Positions 52,395-62,454 of a DNA stretch of 64,000 nucleotides are shown here, in pieces. The notes below the pieces were generated by a model. The model did not search any database, was not told where the DNA came from, and saw nothing but the letters and a program-made list of their open reading frames with translations. The stretch's first letter is position 1; each line of letters begins with the position of its first letter. The stretch comes from Saonia flava. GTDB taxonomy: Bacteria; Bacteroidota; Bacteroidia; Flavobacteriales; Flavobacteriaceae. The stretch covers positions 372,001 through 436,000 of the forward strand of contig NZ_JAATJJ010000001.1 in the NCBI RefSeq assembly GCF_011927795.1, in the 5' to 3' direction. The translations under genes were made by a program, and so were the position numbers.

Positions 52395-55300
52395 CTACTG
52401 TTTTACAATTTTTAAGGTTATAGGCTCATGTAAATGTACTTTAGCCAAATAAACACCTTTAGGCAGATTTTCAATATCCAATTTTGCCCTTCCTCCAACA
52501 ATGGAATAACTACGGCTTGAAATAAGCTGTGAATCAGTGGTAAATAAATCTATTGTTACCTCCGATTGAAAAATGGGTAATGATATTTCAAAAAAGTCTG
52601 TGGTTGGGTTAGGGTAGGCACTTATTATAATAGGGCCCTCAACCATCTGTGAAAAGATTCCCTCACATACTTTATCCGTTGCCACTTCTACAAAATCCCC
52701 TTGTTGTACATCTACAGAAATTTCCTTTAAATAGGTCTCCATTATTTTTTCACCATTTACCGACACGTAGTATGGGGCTGTTCCCTGCTCCATGGTAATA
52801 GCCATTTTCCCATTTTCCACTGTAGATTTTCCTGAAATATCGGCCGCTTCGGTCAACTCTAGGGCATAGCATTGCTCAAAAGCCTGTGAAGGAACGGTTA
52901 TGCAAATATCATATGCTCCAGGAACCAAGTCAGACACAACTAGGGTATCTGTAAAATCATAATTGGTACCATTGATTGTAGCTACATAATCATAAATCTC
53001 TATAGCTGTAATTTTAATTTGGGCATTATCTTGGTCTGGACAGGTTTCGGCAATACTTTCAATAGCGAAGTTATTGGCAAACGAAATTAGGCACCCCTTA
53101 TCGTTTACAATTCCACCTATTGGAGTGTTTAAACATTCATCCAAATGGTCCATAACACCGTCGCTGTCATTATCTGCATTACAGTTAACATTCTTCCCAC
53201 CATCAATAATGGTCCAGCCATAGTTGTCAATAAGATATTGTTTGGAAACTTCTCCATCACAATATTCAATACCAACAGCTCCTAATTGAACACCATTTTG
53301 TACTAATGTTGATTGACTCCAGGCAACTAATAGTCTATCATAGTTTTCCGTGGCCAATCCAGAATCGTCAAACATAGAAAACATTTCAGTAGTATTTGAT
53401 ATATCCCAATTACTAATGTCCTGATTAAATGATGTTGCGCCTTTAAATATAGAACCCATGTTTTGCACTAATCCTACATTCCAGCTGCTAATATTTTGAT
53501 TAAATACCTTATTATCAACAAACATTCCATACATAGAGGTAACTGCACTAGTATTCCAACCACTTATATCTTGGTTAAACGCAGAAGCCCGAAACAAGCC
53601 ATTCATGTTAGTAACATTACTTACATTCCAATTATTTATATCCTGATTAAATGAGCTAGCGTTATAAAATAATGACTCCATATTTGTTACATTCCCCACA
53701 TTCCAACTACCAATATCTTGATTAAATGAATTGGCCACTTGAAACATCCTTGACATATTAACAACATTACTTACATCCCAATTATTTAAGGGTTGATTAA
53801 ACAAAGTAGCCCTAGAGAATAACTGTTGCATATTTTCAACAGAAGAAGTGTCCCAATCATTTATGCTGGAATTAAAAATCAAAGAACTTGTTTCGCCAAA
53901 CATAGTATTTAAAGATGTTACACCTGATAGGTCAGGAGCATCTATGGCAATCACATCCAAATTATTGCATCCATAAAATGCAAACTCCATTGAATTCCAT
54001 TTATTGGTTCCCCACTGGTCAACAGATACTATTTTAGACCTATCACCTTGGTTATAAAAAAATATTCTAGGGAAATTTCCTGTTATTGAAATAGTATATG
54101 TTCCGCTAAAACCGTATGTATGGGTAATATCACCTACAACTTCTGAAGTTGATGTTCCATCGCCCCAATCTACGGCATAATTGTAGCTTTCACCAGGATA
54201 GGTAGGTATTGTTATTTGATTGTCTTCCGAAGCTCCCGGATTATCAGTTTTCCATGTTGTAATAAAAAACGAAGAATCCAAACAATTCTTACCCGCATCA
54301 TCAAAACTCCAAAAGTAATTGTCAATCAAGTACTGTTTTGCTCCTTCTCCATGGCAATAAGAACTGGTGCCAGCGCTAAGATGAACCCCTATCTTTAAAG
54401 TTGGTAATTGGGCCCAACCAATAAGAGTTTTATCATAATTGGTTGTTGAAAGACCGGTTGAGTCAAACATCAAATTCATATTGACAACATTTTGAATGTC
54501 CCAATTTCCAAGGTTTTGATCGAAAGATTCCGCTTCATCAAACATCCACATCATATTGGTAACATTACCAACATCCCAAAGAGAAATATCTTGATTAAAC
54601 ATATATGCCCTGTGGAACATTCCAACCATGCTTGTTACGTTGCCAACATTCCATTTACCAATATCAGTATTAAATGAAATAGCAGTGTTGAACATATTTT
54701 CCATGGCTAACACGTTGGAAACATCCCATGATGAAATATCTTGATTAAAATTATCCGTATTGTGAAACATGGAAGCCATGTCCGTCACATTTGAAACATC
54801 CCAAGTAGATATATCTTGATTAAATACTTTATTTCCATTAAACATACCGCCCATATCTTCCACACTACTTACATCCCAATTTCCAATGTTTCCATTAAAA
54901 TTACTACCGGCAAACATTCCTTCCATATCCTTTACATTACTAACATTCCAGTTTCCAATGTTCTGATTAAATGATAGAGCATGTCCAAACATAGATGACA
55001 TATTATCAACATTTCCCATATCCCAATTAGAAATGTCTTGATTAAAATTCTCTGCGTAAGCAAACATAGATGACGCATTACTTATATTGGACATGTCCCA
55101 CTGGGCAAAGCTTGTATTTCCTACTAAAGAAATACAATTAGAAAACATACCAGAGGCGGATACCGTTTCAGAAAAATCAGGAATATCTTCGGCCACAACA
55201 TCTAAATTAGAGCAGCCAGCAAAGGAAGAAGCTGCAAATTGCCATTTATTTGTCCCCCATTGATTTACCTCAATTATTTTTTCCGGATCTACAGAATCGC

Positions 55301-58300
55301 CAAAGTTTATCCAAGGAAAATTGCCAGAAATTGCCACGGTATATGTTCCAGGAGTATCATAAGTGTGCATATGATCACCTGTTAAACCTATATCAGATGT
55401 TCCATCTCCCCAATCTACTGAGTAATTGTATACAATGCCATATTCCGCAGCTGTTGGGATTGTAATTTGATTATCGTCTGATGCCCCATTATTATCTGTT
55501 TTCCAGGTAGTTATAAAATAGGTGTTAGAACAATCCTTACCAGCATCATTAATTGTCCAACCATAATCCTCTATCAGTTTTTGCCTGGCATCCTCGGATA
55601 AGCAATATTCACTGTTTCCTGCATTAAAGATTATATTGGATTGAAGGCTTGGCAAACTACTCCAGCCTTTCAAAAGACTATCATAATTTATAGTAGATAA
55701 TTCAACCCCCTCAAACATCGAAGACATATCCACAACTTTGGAAATATTCCAATCTCCTATATCTTGGTTGAAAGATGTTGCGTCCTTAAACATTTCGTGC
55801 ATGTTGGTAACATTCTCAACATTCCATTTAGCTATATTCTGATTAAAGGAGGATGCTCCTAAAAACATACTTCCCATATTGGTAATATTACTAGTATTCC
55901 AATTACTAAGGTCTCTATTAAATCCCTTTGCTTCATAAAATACACCAATCATATTAGTAACATTTCCAACATCCCAAACCCCCACATCTTGATTAAATAT
56001 ATTGGTCCGAGCAAAAATGGAGTTCATGTCTGTTACATTCGAAACATTCCAAAGTGTAATATCCTGATTAAACGAAGTCGCACCAGAAAACATTGAACTT
56101 ATATTATTGGCACTTGACATGTCCCAATTTCCAATATTCTGATCAAAAGAGGTGCAGTTATAAAACATTGCTTCAAAATATGTTACATTACTAACATCCC
56201 AACTACTTATATCTTGATTAAAAGAAGTGGCTCCACCAAACATAGAGCCCATTTGAGTTACGCTAGATACGTTCCAATTGCTTATGTCCTTATTAAAAGA
56301 AGTGGCTCCTTTAAATGTTACACTCAAAGATTTTACTTTACCTAAGTCCCAACCACCTATATCTTTGTTAAAAAGGGAGGCATTATTAAAAACACCCGTT
56401 AAGTCGACAACATTTGATATGTCCCAACCACTTATGTCTTGATTAAATAAATGGCAGTCACCAAACAAAAAACCCAAGCTACTTACCCCAGAGGTGTCCC
56501 AATCTCCTATTGAGGGGTTTAAAACCAGTGAAGAACAATGCCTAAACATTGAATTTATGCGGTAGACATTTGACAAATCTGGAATATCCGTTGCCAAAAC
56601 ATCGAGATTAGAACATCCAGCAAATGCCTGTTCCATGGATTTCCATTGGTTGGTACCCCACTGGTTAATAACAACTAATTTTTCCCTATCATTCTTTGAT
56701 TCATATGGTAGTGAATTAAAATAAATTCTGGGAAATTCTCCTGAAATAGAAACTTGATATGTACCAGGTTCCAAATAAGTATGCATTGCATCCCCAGTAA
56801 AATTAGACTCTATAATTCCATCTCCCCAATCTACTGTATAATCATATATTTCACCGGGATAAGTTGGTATTATAATTTGATTGTCTTCAGAACTTCCAGG
56901 GTTATCTGTTTTCCAAGTGGTTATAAAAGCTGAGGAGTTTTGGCAATTTTTACCGGCATCATCTATAATCCAACCATAGGTATCCACTAGATTTTGCCTG
57001 GCAGTTTCACCATCACAATACTCAATTCCACTAGCTCCTAATTGAACTCCACTTTGTAGCAATGGCAAATTACCCCATCCTTTTAAAATTTTATCGTAAT
57101 TGTATGGAGAAAGACCAGAACCATCGAACATGCCATCCATGTTTTCCACTTTTCCTATGTTCCAATTTTCTAAATTTTGGTTGAAAGAAGTTGCATTTTC
57201 GAACATTCTATCTAGGTATCGAATATTACTGACATCCCAATTCTCTATAGGTTGATTAAACTGTGTAGCTCCAGAAAACATACTAGGTGCTGACATCGTT
57301 ATATAACTTAAATCCCATGAAGCCATACTTTCATTACCCTTGAGTGATGTACACCCATAAAACATATAGGAGAGGTGAATATCTTTAGAAAAATCTGGAA
57401 TATCTGTTGCCAACACATCCAAATTTGAACAACCTGCAAAAGCAAAAGACATAGATATCCATCGATTAGTTCCCCATTGATCTATGGAAATAATTTTATC
57501 AGTATCTGAGGTATTTTTAGGAAATTGATAAGTGTAATCTTCACCGCTATTATTAAAATAAATATGTGGAAATCTACCTGATATGGACACTTGATAGGTG
57601 CCAGGCTCAGCATAGGTATGCGTAATATCTTCTGTAATACCCGTATCACTGGTACCATCACCCCAATCTACATTGTAATTATATATTTCTCTCGGATTTG
57701 TCGGTATGGTAATCTGATTATCTTCCGAGGGACCTGGATTATCCGTTTTCCATGTAGTAACAAAGGGACGGTACTCTTCACAGTTTTCACCTTGGTCCAC
57801 AATAGACCAATTATATGTTGAAATTAAAAGTTCCCGGGCATCTTTTGCTAAACAATACTGCACATCTTTTGCCCCTAATTGTGTTCCATTTTGCAAGGAT
57901 GGCAGTTGACTCCAAGCAATCAATATGTTATCATAATTTTCTCTTGACAAATCATTATCGTCAAATATGTTCGACATATCGGTTACATTTCCAATGTTCC
58001 ATGAAGATATATCTTGATTAAAACTACATTGGCTCAACATATGCCTCATAGAGGTAACATTGCTGACATCCCAGTTGGAAATATCTTGGTCAAAATAGGT
58101 GCTGTTGAACATAAAGTCCATATTAGTAACACTACTTACATTCCATCCTGTAACATCTTTGTTAAAATTTGAAGATCCAAACATACCCGTCATATTGGTT
58201 ACATTGCTTACATCCCAAGTGCTAATATCAAAATTGAAAGGACTGCTAAAAAACATATAAGACATATTCTTTACATTGCTTACATTCCATTGGGATATAT

Positions 58301-60275
58301 CCTGATAAAAAGAAGATTTATCAAACATATTAGACATATCCGTAATGGTACTTACATCCCAATCATTGAAATTTTCAATGCCATTGAAATTAGGGAATTC
58401 ACGATTGCCTGAATTATCGAAAGCATAAATGCAATAGAAAAACATTCTTCTTAAACTTGTAACATTGGATAGGTCTGGGATATCATTGGCCGCCACCGAT
58501 AAATTGCTACATCCTGCAAAAGCAGATTCCATAGAAGCCCATTGATTACTGCCCCATTGGTTAATGGTGAGAATTTTATCTTTATCACCTGTTTCGTTAA
58601 AAAATATTCTTGGAAAGGTTCCGCTAATGGAAACATAATACGTACCCGGCTCTATATATGTGTGGGTAATGTCCCCAGAAACATTGCTATCGACATTGCC
58701 ATCACCCCAATCAACCAAATAGTCATAAGTTTCCCCAGAGAATGTTGGTATTGTAATTTGGTTGTCTGCCGAAGTTCCAGGATTATCTGTTTTCCATTTC
58801 GTCACAAATTGATTTGGCAAAAAACAAACTTCCCCTCCATCAGTAATAATCCAACCATGATTGTTGATCAAATCTTCTTTGCCAGCCTTACCGTCACAAT
58901 ATTCACTGTTTCCTGCATTAAAAAATACGTTATCCTGAATTTGTGGTAAGGTTGACCAAGCGGTTAAAATGTTGTCATATATATTCTTGGACATTCCTAT
59001 TTCCAAAAACATATCGTCCATACTAGTGACATTGGTAATGTTCCATAAAGAAACGTCCTGTTTAAAGGTATCCGCACGGTGGAACATATTATCCATCAAG
59101 GTTACTTTACTAACGTCCCAATTACTTAAATCTTGGTTAAAGGAATACGCATATTGGAACATTCTTGTCATATCCGTTACAGAAGATACATCCCAATTGT
59201 TGAGAGGACGGTTGAAAGAAGTGGCCCCATTAAACATACCAGACATATTGGTTACTTTGCTAACATTCCATGAAGAAATATCTTCTCTAAAACCAAAAGC
59301 GTAATAAAACATGTTGGACGTGTTCGTCACATTGGACATGTCCCAAGCATTCAATGGTTGGTTAAAGGATTCTGCTTTTCGAAACATTGACCCCATATTG
59401 GTGACCTGACTTACATCCCAGTTGGAAATGTTTTGATTGAAGGCCATTGCACCATCAAACATTAAAGACATATCTGTAACACTAGATACATCCCAGCTTC
59501 CTAATGGTTGGTTGAACGCTTTAGAATTTGAAAACATCCAGCCCATTTGGGTTACATTGGCAACATTCCAATTCTCAATATTCTGATTAAAAGAGTCCGT
59601 TCCTGCAAACATTGCCCACATAATTTTTACATTACTTACATCCCAATTTCCTATATCTTGATTAAAAGAAGAGGCATTAAAAAACATTGCGGGCATATTT
59701 TCTACATTGCTTACATCCCAGTTTCCAATTGGAGCATTAAAATTGGTACACGAATTGAACATGCTATCCATATTTGATATGGTTGAAACATTCCAATTAT
59801 TGAAAGCAGAAGTTCCCACTAGCATAAAACATCCACTAAACATTTGGTTTGTTGAAGTGACTTTGGAAAGGTTGGGACTATCATTTGCCAAAACATCTAA
59901 ATTTTTACAACCACTAAATGCCTCTTGGGCCGCAACCCATTCAATATCCCCCCATTGATCGACGGATATTATCTTTTCATTATCACCCCAATTCTTAAAA
60001 TAAAAACCTGGGAAGTTCCCAGTAATTTCTATAGTATAAGTACCTGGATTGGTATACGTATGGCTTAAATTAGAGCTATTGGCATATGTGTTACTTGTAC
60101 CATCTCCCCAATTAATAATTACTTCGCCAAAATTTCCATAATAGGATGGAATGGTAATTTGGTTGTCTGCCGAAGTTCCAGGATTATCTGTTTTCCAAGT
60201 GGTTATAAATTCTGTCTGGGCATTGGCAAATAAAGAAATAAGGCCAAAAAAAAGAATTGGAATAATTTTTTTCAT
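52395..60275 (-). CDS. giant surface protein: six PKD plus DUF285/BspA-type modules with T9SS sorting domain
   Basis: The 2626 residues begin with signal peptide MKKIIPILFFGLISLFANAQ. Six modules of 279-470 residues start at residues 23, 490, 838, 1117, 1587 and 2004. Each module opens F(I/V)TTWKTDNPG and carries a PKD-like VDWGDG...HTYxxPGTYxVSISG strand. It then has a variable number of ~25-residue DUF285 repeats (SFNQDIxxWDVSNVTNMxxMF) and closes with YCDGEAxxxLIDNYGWxIxDxGKNC. After residue 2365 a calcium-binding-type DNDSDGVMDHLDEC segment and an adhesion-like region lead to a type IX sorting domain (SAYPNPTTDFFEISLPI..., ending TLKIVKQ). It is likely a secreted adhesin. Confidence 0.93.
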   Translation of the reverse strand: MKKIIPILFFGLISLFANAQTEFITTWKTDNPGTSADNQITIPSYYGNFGEVIINWGDGTSNTYANSSNLSHTYTNPGTYTIEITGNFPGFYFKNWGDNEKIISVDQWGDIEWVAAQEAFSGCKNLDVLANDSPNLSKVTSTNQMFSGCFMLVGTSAFNNWNVSTISNMDSMFNSCTNFNAPIGNWDVSNVENMPAMFFNASSFNQDIGNWDVSNVKIMWAMFAGTDSFNQNIENWNVANVTQMGWMFSNSKAFNQPLGSWDVSSVTDMSLMFDGAMAFNQNISNWDVSQVTNMGSMFRKAESFNQPLNAWDMSNVTNTSNMFYYAFGFREDISSWNVSKVTNMSGMFNGATSFNRPLNNWDVSSVTDMTRMFQYAYSFNQDLSNWDVSKVTLMDNMFHRADTFKQDVSLWNITNVTSMDDMFLEIGMSKNIYDNILTAWSTLPQIQDNVFFNAGNSEYCDGKAGKEDLINNHGWIITDGGEVCFLPNQFVTKWKTDNPGTSADNQITIPTFSGETYDYLVDWGDGNVDSNVSGDITHTYIEPGTYYVSISGTFPRIFFNETGDKDKILTINQWGSNQWASMESAFAGCSNLSVAANDIPDLSNVTSLRRMFFYCIYAFDNSGNREFPNFNGIENFNDWDVSTITDMSNMFDKSSFYQDISQWNVSNVKNMSYMFFSSPFNFDISTWDVSNVTNMTGMFGSSNFNKDVTGWNVSSVTNMDFMFNSTYFDQDISNWDVSNVTSMRHMLSQCSFNQDISSWNIGNVTDMSNIFDDNDLSRENYDNILIAWSQLPSLQNGTQLGAKDVQYCLAKDARELLISTYNWSIVDQGENCEEYRPFVTTWKTDNPGPSEDNQITIPTNPREIYNYNVDWGDGTSDTGITEDITHTYAEPGTYQVSISGRFPHIYFNNSGEDYTYQFPKNTSDTDKIISIDQWGTNRWISMSFAFAGCSNLDVLATDIPDFSKDIHLSYMFYGCTSLKGNESMASWDLSYITMSAPSMFSGATQFNQPIENWDVSNIRYLDRMFENATSFNQNLENWNIGKVENMDGMFDGSGLSPYNYDKILKGWGNLPLLQSGVQLGASGIEYCDGETARQNLVDTYGWIIDDAGKNCQNSSAFITTWKTDNPGSSEDNQIIIPTYPGEIYDYTVDWGDGIIESNFTGDAMHTYLEPGTYQVSISGEFPRIYFNSLPYESKNDREKLVVINQWGTNQWKSMEQAFAGCSNLDVLATDIPDLSNVYRINSMFRHCSSLVLNPSIGDWDTSGVSSLGFLFGDCHLFNQDISGWDISNVVDLTGVFNNASLFNKDIGGWDLGKVKSLSVTFKGATSFNKDISNWNVSSVTQMGSMFGGATSFNQDISSWDVSNVTYFEAMFYNCTSFDQNIGNWDMSSANNISSMFSGATSFNQDITLWNVSNVTDMNSIFARTNIFNQDVGVWDVGNVTNMIGVFYEAKGFNRDLSNWNTSNITNMGSMFLGASSFNQNIAKWNVENVTNMHEMFKDATSFNQDIGDWNISKVVDMSSMFEGVELSTINYDSLLKGWSSLPSLQSNIIFNAGNSEYCLSEDARQKLIEDYGWTINDAGKDCSNTYFITTWKTDNNGASDDNQITIPTAAEYGIVYNYSVDWGDGTSDIGLTGDHMHTYDTPGTYTVAISGNFPWINFGDSVDPEKIIEVNQWGTNKWQFAASSFAGCSNLDVVAEDIPDFSETVSASGMFSNCISLVGNTSFAQWDMSNISNASSMFAYAENFNQDISNWDMGNVDNMSSMFGHALSFNQNIGNWNVSNVKDMEGMFAGSNFNGNIGNWDVSSVEDMGGMFNGNKVFNQDISTWDVSNVTDMASMFHNTDNFNQDISSWDVSNVLAMENMFNTAISFNTDIGKWNVGNVTSMVGMFHRAYMFNQDISLWDVGNVTNMMWMFDEAESFDQNLGNWDIQNVVNMNLMFDSTGLSTTNYDKTLIGWAQLPTLKIGVHLSAGTSSYCHGEGAKQYLIDNYFWSFDDAGKNCLDSSFFITTWKTDNPGASEDNQITIPTYPGESYNYAVDWGDGTSTSEVVGDITHTYGFSGTYTISITGNFPRIFFYNQGDRSKIVSVDQWGTNKWNSMEFAFYGCNNLDVIAIDAPDLSGVTSLNTMFGETSSLIFNSSINDWDTSSVENMQQLFSRATLFNQPLNNWDVSNVVNMSRMFQVANSFNQDIGSWNVGNVTNMESLFYNASSFNQDINNWNVSNVTNMNGLFRASAFNQDISGWNTSAVTSMYGMFVDNKVFNQNISSWNVGLVQNMGSIFKGATSFNQDISNWDISNTTEMFSMFDDSGLATENYDRLLVAWSQSTLVQNGVQLGAVGIEYCDGEVSKQYLIDNYGWTIIDGGKNVNCNADNDSDGVMDHLDECLNTPIGGIVNDKGCLISFANNFAIESIAETCPDQDNAQIKITAIEIYDYVATINGTNYDFTDTLVVSDLVPGAYDICITVPSQAFEQCYALELTEAADISGKSTVENGKMAITMEQGTAPYYVSVNGEKIMETYLKEISVDVQQGDFVEVATDKVCEGIFSQMVEGPIIISAYPNPTTDFFEISLPIFQSEVTIDLFTTDSQLISSRSYSIVGGRAKLDIENLPKGVYLAKVHLHEPITLKIVKQ
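53181..54266 (-). repeat. module 6 of the giant protein (residues 2004-2365)
   Basis: Opens FITTWKTDNPGASEDNQITI. It leads directly into the DNDSDG calcium-binding-like segment and the C-terminal secretion region. Closes IEYCDGEVSKQYLIDNYGW. Confidence 0.85.
54267..55517 (-). repeat. module 5 of the giant protein (residues 1587-2003)
   Basis: Opens FITTWKTDNNGASDDNQITI with a two-residue insertion before the PKD strand. About nine MF repeats. Closes TSSYCHGEGAKQYLIDNYFW. Confidence 0.85.
55518..56927 (-). repeat. module 4 of the giant protein (residues 1117-1586)
   Basis: It matches module 1 in length. Its opening DNA (56900-56927) is almost identical to that of module 1 (60182-60209), including ATCTGTTTTCCAAGTGGTTA on the plus strand. 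Closes NSEYCLSEDARQKLIEDYGW. Confidence 0.85.
56928..57764 (-). repeat. module 3 of the giant protein (residues 838-1116)
   Basis: The shortest module, with only about four MF repeats and an insertion after the PKD strand (GEDYTYQFPKNTSDTDKI). Closes IEYCDGETARQNLVDTYGW. Confidence 0.85.
57765..58808 (-). repeat. module 2 of the giant protein (residues 490-837)
   Basis: Opens FVTKWKTDNPGTSADNQITI. Its MF repeats lack the usual Ala-x-Ser filler in places (SSFYQDISQWNVSNV), so it is shorter. Closes VQYCLAKDARELLISTYNW. Confidence 0.85.
58809..60209 (-). repeat. module 1 of the giant protein (residues 23-489)
   Basis: It has the PKD variant IINWGDGTSNTY, then about eleven DUF285 repeats, the longest run together with module 4. 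It closes NSEYCDGKAGKEDLINNHGW. Confidence 0.85.
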
Positions 60276-60470
60276 GGTATATGATTGGTTGGGTATAAGT
60301 GTTTAAATCTAAACATTTAAAATAACAAAAGTTTATTTTTCACGATAAGCTGTAAAAAAAAACTTTCAACTCCAGACAATACCCAACCTAGCAATAATCT
60401 GTGGCAAAAACCATTTGTTTTAGAAATTGTACTTTAGATATGGATAGCTCCCCCTCACATATATACAGTA

Positions 60471-61400
60471 TTGATGAAAAATAAATCCATCAACAAAATT
60501 GTAGCCATTACCACAATGGCACTAGCTGTTTCTTTGGTTCAAGGGCAAGACTATTTGGACCTGGTAAGTATTTCCTATTTCAACACGCCATCCAATAGTT
60601 TTAAAAATAGCCAACAATCTACGCAATTGCAGCAATTGGATATGCAATTGGACTTTCCCATAGTAGCCAATGAAAAAATGGTATTTCTTACTGGTTTTTC
60701 TTCTCAAGCCAACACACTATTATTGAATCCTGATAATGAATCTGAAAGCACGATTGGATTTATGGCCGTGGAAATGGGAATAAATCTAGTACATTCAGAA
60801 AAAATATCTGGCACCTATTTGGTCATTCCAAAATTAGCTTCCGATTTTGGCTCTATTAATAAAAAAGATTTTCAGCTTGGATTTCTAGGGTTGATCAATC
60901 TGAAGAAAACTGAACATTTAAGCTACAAATTTGGTCTCTATGTAAATACGGAGAAGTTTGGACTTTTCCTAGTTCCCTTGCTAGGTTCCTATTATAAGAG
61001 CCCCAACAACAAACTTGAAGTAAATGCCATTTTACCAGCTTCGGTAGATGTAAATTACAAAATCACACCTACTATATGGGCGGGAATCTATTTTGAAAGT
61101 CTTTCCGGTAGCTATTATCTTAACAACAACCATGTAAACAGTAGCAACCAATATGTAAACAAGTCGTCGAATGAGCTTTATCTTTATTTAGGTATTCCAT
61201 TGACAAAGTCACTCATTCTAAAACCTAAACTTGGTCATAGTATTGGAAGAGCCTACAGAACATTTGATGTAAATGACAAAGTATCCTTTTCCCTAAGTTC
61301 AATTTATTTTGGTGACAATAGAACCCAATTAAACCAAGATTTTAAAGATGGCCCAATAGTAGAATTGGAACTTGTCTATAGATTTCACTTCAAAAAATAG
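60471..61400 (+). CDS. DUF6268-family outer-membrane protein
   Basis: Signal peptide (IVAITTMALAVSLVQGQ) then a barrel of about 290 residues: LDLVSISYFNTPSNSF, LQQLDMQLDFPIVANEKMVFLTGFSSQ, ISGTYLVIPKLASDF, YKFGLYVNTEKFGLFLVPLLGSYYKS, ending LVYRFHFKK. The layout fits DUF6268 proteins. A second Met lies at codon 2. It is divergent from the giant DUF285 gene across a 195-bp gap; no functional link is evident beyond position. Confidence 0.8.
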   Translation: MMKNKSINKIVAITTMALAVSLVQGQDYLDLVSISYFNTPSNSFKNSQQSTQLQQLDMQLDFPIVANEKMVFLTGFSSQANTLLLNPDNESESTIGFMAVEMGINLVHSEKISGTYLVIPKLASDFGSINKKDFQLGFLGLINLKKTEHLSYKFGLYVNTEKFGLFLVPLLGSYYKSPNNKLEVNAILPASVDVNYKITPTIWAGIYFESLSGSYYLNNNHVNSSNQYVNKSSNELYLYLGIPLTKSLILKPKLGHSIGRAYRTFDVNDKVSFSLSSIYFGDNRTQLNQDFKDGPIVELELVYRFHFKK

Positions 61401-61495
61401 AACTCTTTTCCTGTTTATTTAAATGATTATTTTCCATTGCGTAAAATTCACATACATTCCTTACTTTTAAGCAACTTAAAATTTAACTAATAAAC

Positions 61496-62371
61496 ATGAA
61501 AAAATCATTTTTAAAATTTCCCTTAAAATTAATACTGGCGGTATTGGTATTGGGAAGCTCATTCTCTGCCATTGCCCAAGAAAAATTGGGTGGATTGGCC
61601 CTTTATACTGTTCGTGATGCTATGGGCAAAGATGCCAAAGGAACTTTGCAAGCTGTTGCCGATGCCGGTTATAAAAATATTGAAGCTGCCGGATATGAGA
61701 ACGGAACGTATTATTCCATGTCTCCAACGGCTTTTAAGGCCATGCTGAAAGAATTAAAGCTAAAACCAATGAGCACACACCAGTCTTCCATAACATTGGA
61801 TAAGGCCGATGTCATGTTTGCAGATGCAAAAGCTGCTGGTTTTAAATATTTTGTAGTGCCCGTACCTCCTATGGGGTATTTTAAATACTACCAAGAAACA
61901 CAAAGCATGGGAATGACATGCAGCAATGAAGAATTAGCTACTATTCTTACCACTTTGGGGAAAAAGGCTAAAACATACGGACTTAAATTATTGTACCACA
62001 ATCATGATTTTGAGTTTAAAAAAGATAAGGATGGCATTGTACCCATAGAGTATTTATTGGAGAACACCGACCCCAAATATGTGAATTTTCAAATGGATTT
62101 ATTTTGGGTGACCAAAGCAGGTGCAGACCCAGTTGATTACTTTAATAAATACCCAAAACGTTTTAAAAGCTGGCATGTTAAGGACATGGATGACGAAGGT
62201 AGATTTGCACCAGTGGGCAACGGAAACATTGATTTTGAAAAAATCCTTGCCAATAAAAAACTTTCTGGCATGAAATATTATATGGTGGAACAGGACAGGA
62301 CTTTTAATATGGAACCCTTGGAAGCTATAAAAGTGAGTAGAAAAGCCCTTAAGCAAATAGGATTTAAATAG
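61496..62371 (+). CDS. exported sugar phosphate isomerase/epimerase-like protein (TIM barrel)
   Basis: A signal peptide (LILAVLVLGSSFSAIAQ) precedes an AP-endonuclease-2-type xylose-isomerase-like barrel: LGGLALYTVRDAMGKDAKGTLQAVADAGYKNIEAAG, LYHNHDFEF (metal-ligand His), VNFQMDLFWVTKAG, WHVKDMD and YYMVEQD. The Glu/Asp/His metal site appears complete. Exported relatives occur in carbohydrate-processing loci together with Gfo/Idh enzymes, which are present at 39-41.7 kb. It is monocistronic, ended by a strong hairpin. Confidence 0.9.
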   Translation: MKKSFLKFPLKLILAVLVLGSSFSAIAQEKLGGLALYTVRDAMGKDAKGTLQAVADAGYKNIEAAGYENGTYYSMSPTAFKAMLKELKLKPMSTHQSSITLDKADVMFADAKAAGFKYFVVPVPPMGYFKYYQETQSMGMTCSNEELATILTTLGKKAKTYGLKLLYHNHDFEFKKDKDGIVPIEYLLENTDPKYVNFQMDLFWVTKAGADPVDYFNKYPKRFKSWHVKDMDDEGRFAPVGNGNIDFEKILANKKLSGMKYYMVEQDRTFNMEPLEAIKVSRKALKQIGFK

Positions 62372-62390
62372 TATTTTTTTAAGTCATAGT

Positions 62391-62427
62391 AAAGGGGGAA
62401 AACCAAATGGTTTTTCCCCTTTATTTT
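62391..62427. terminator. strong shared terminator between convergent genes
   Basis: The stem AAGGGGGAAAACC / GGTTTTTCCCCTT with loop AAAT is followed by TATTTTT on the plus strand and preceded by A-runs, so it can serve both the isomerase and the S9 peptidase genes. Confidence 0.85.
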
Positions 62428-62454
62428 TAGAGCATCTAGAATAAAACTCAGTCT

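Noticed and set aside
52395-60275. CRISPR-like periodicity in the 52-60 kb region
   Set aside because: The repeats are in frame, diverged and encode the DUF285 protein motif; there are no constant repeats with unique spacers.
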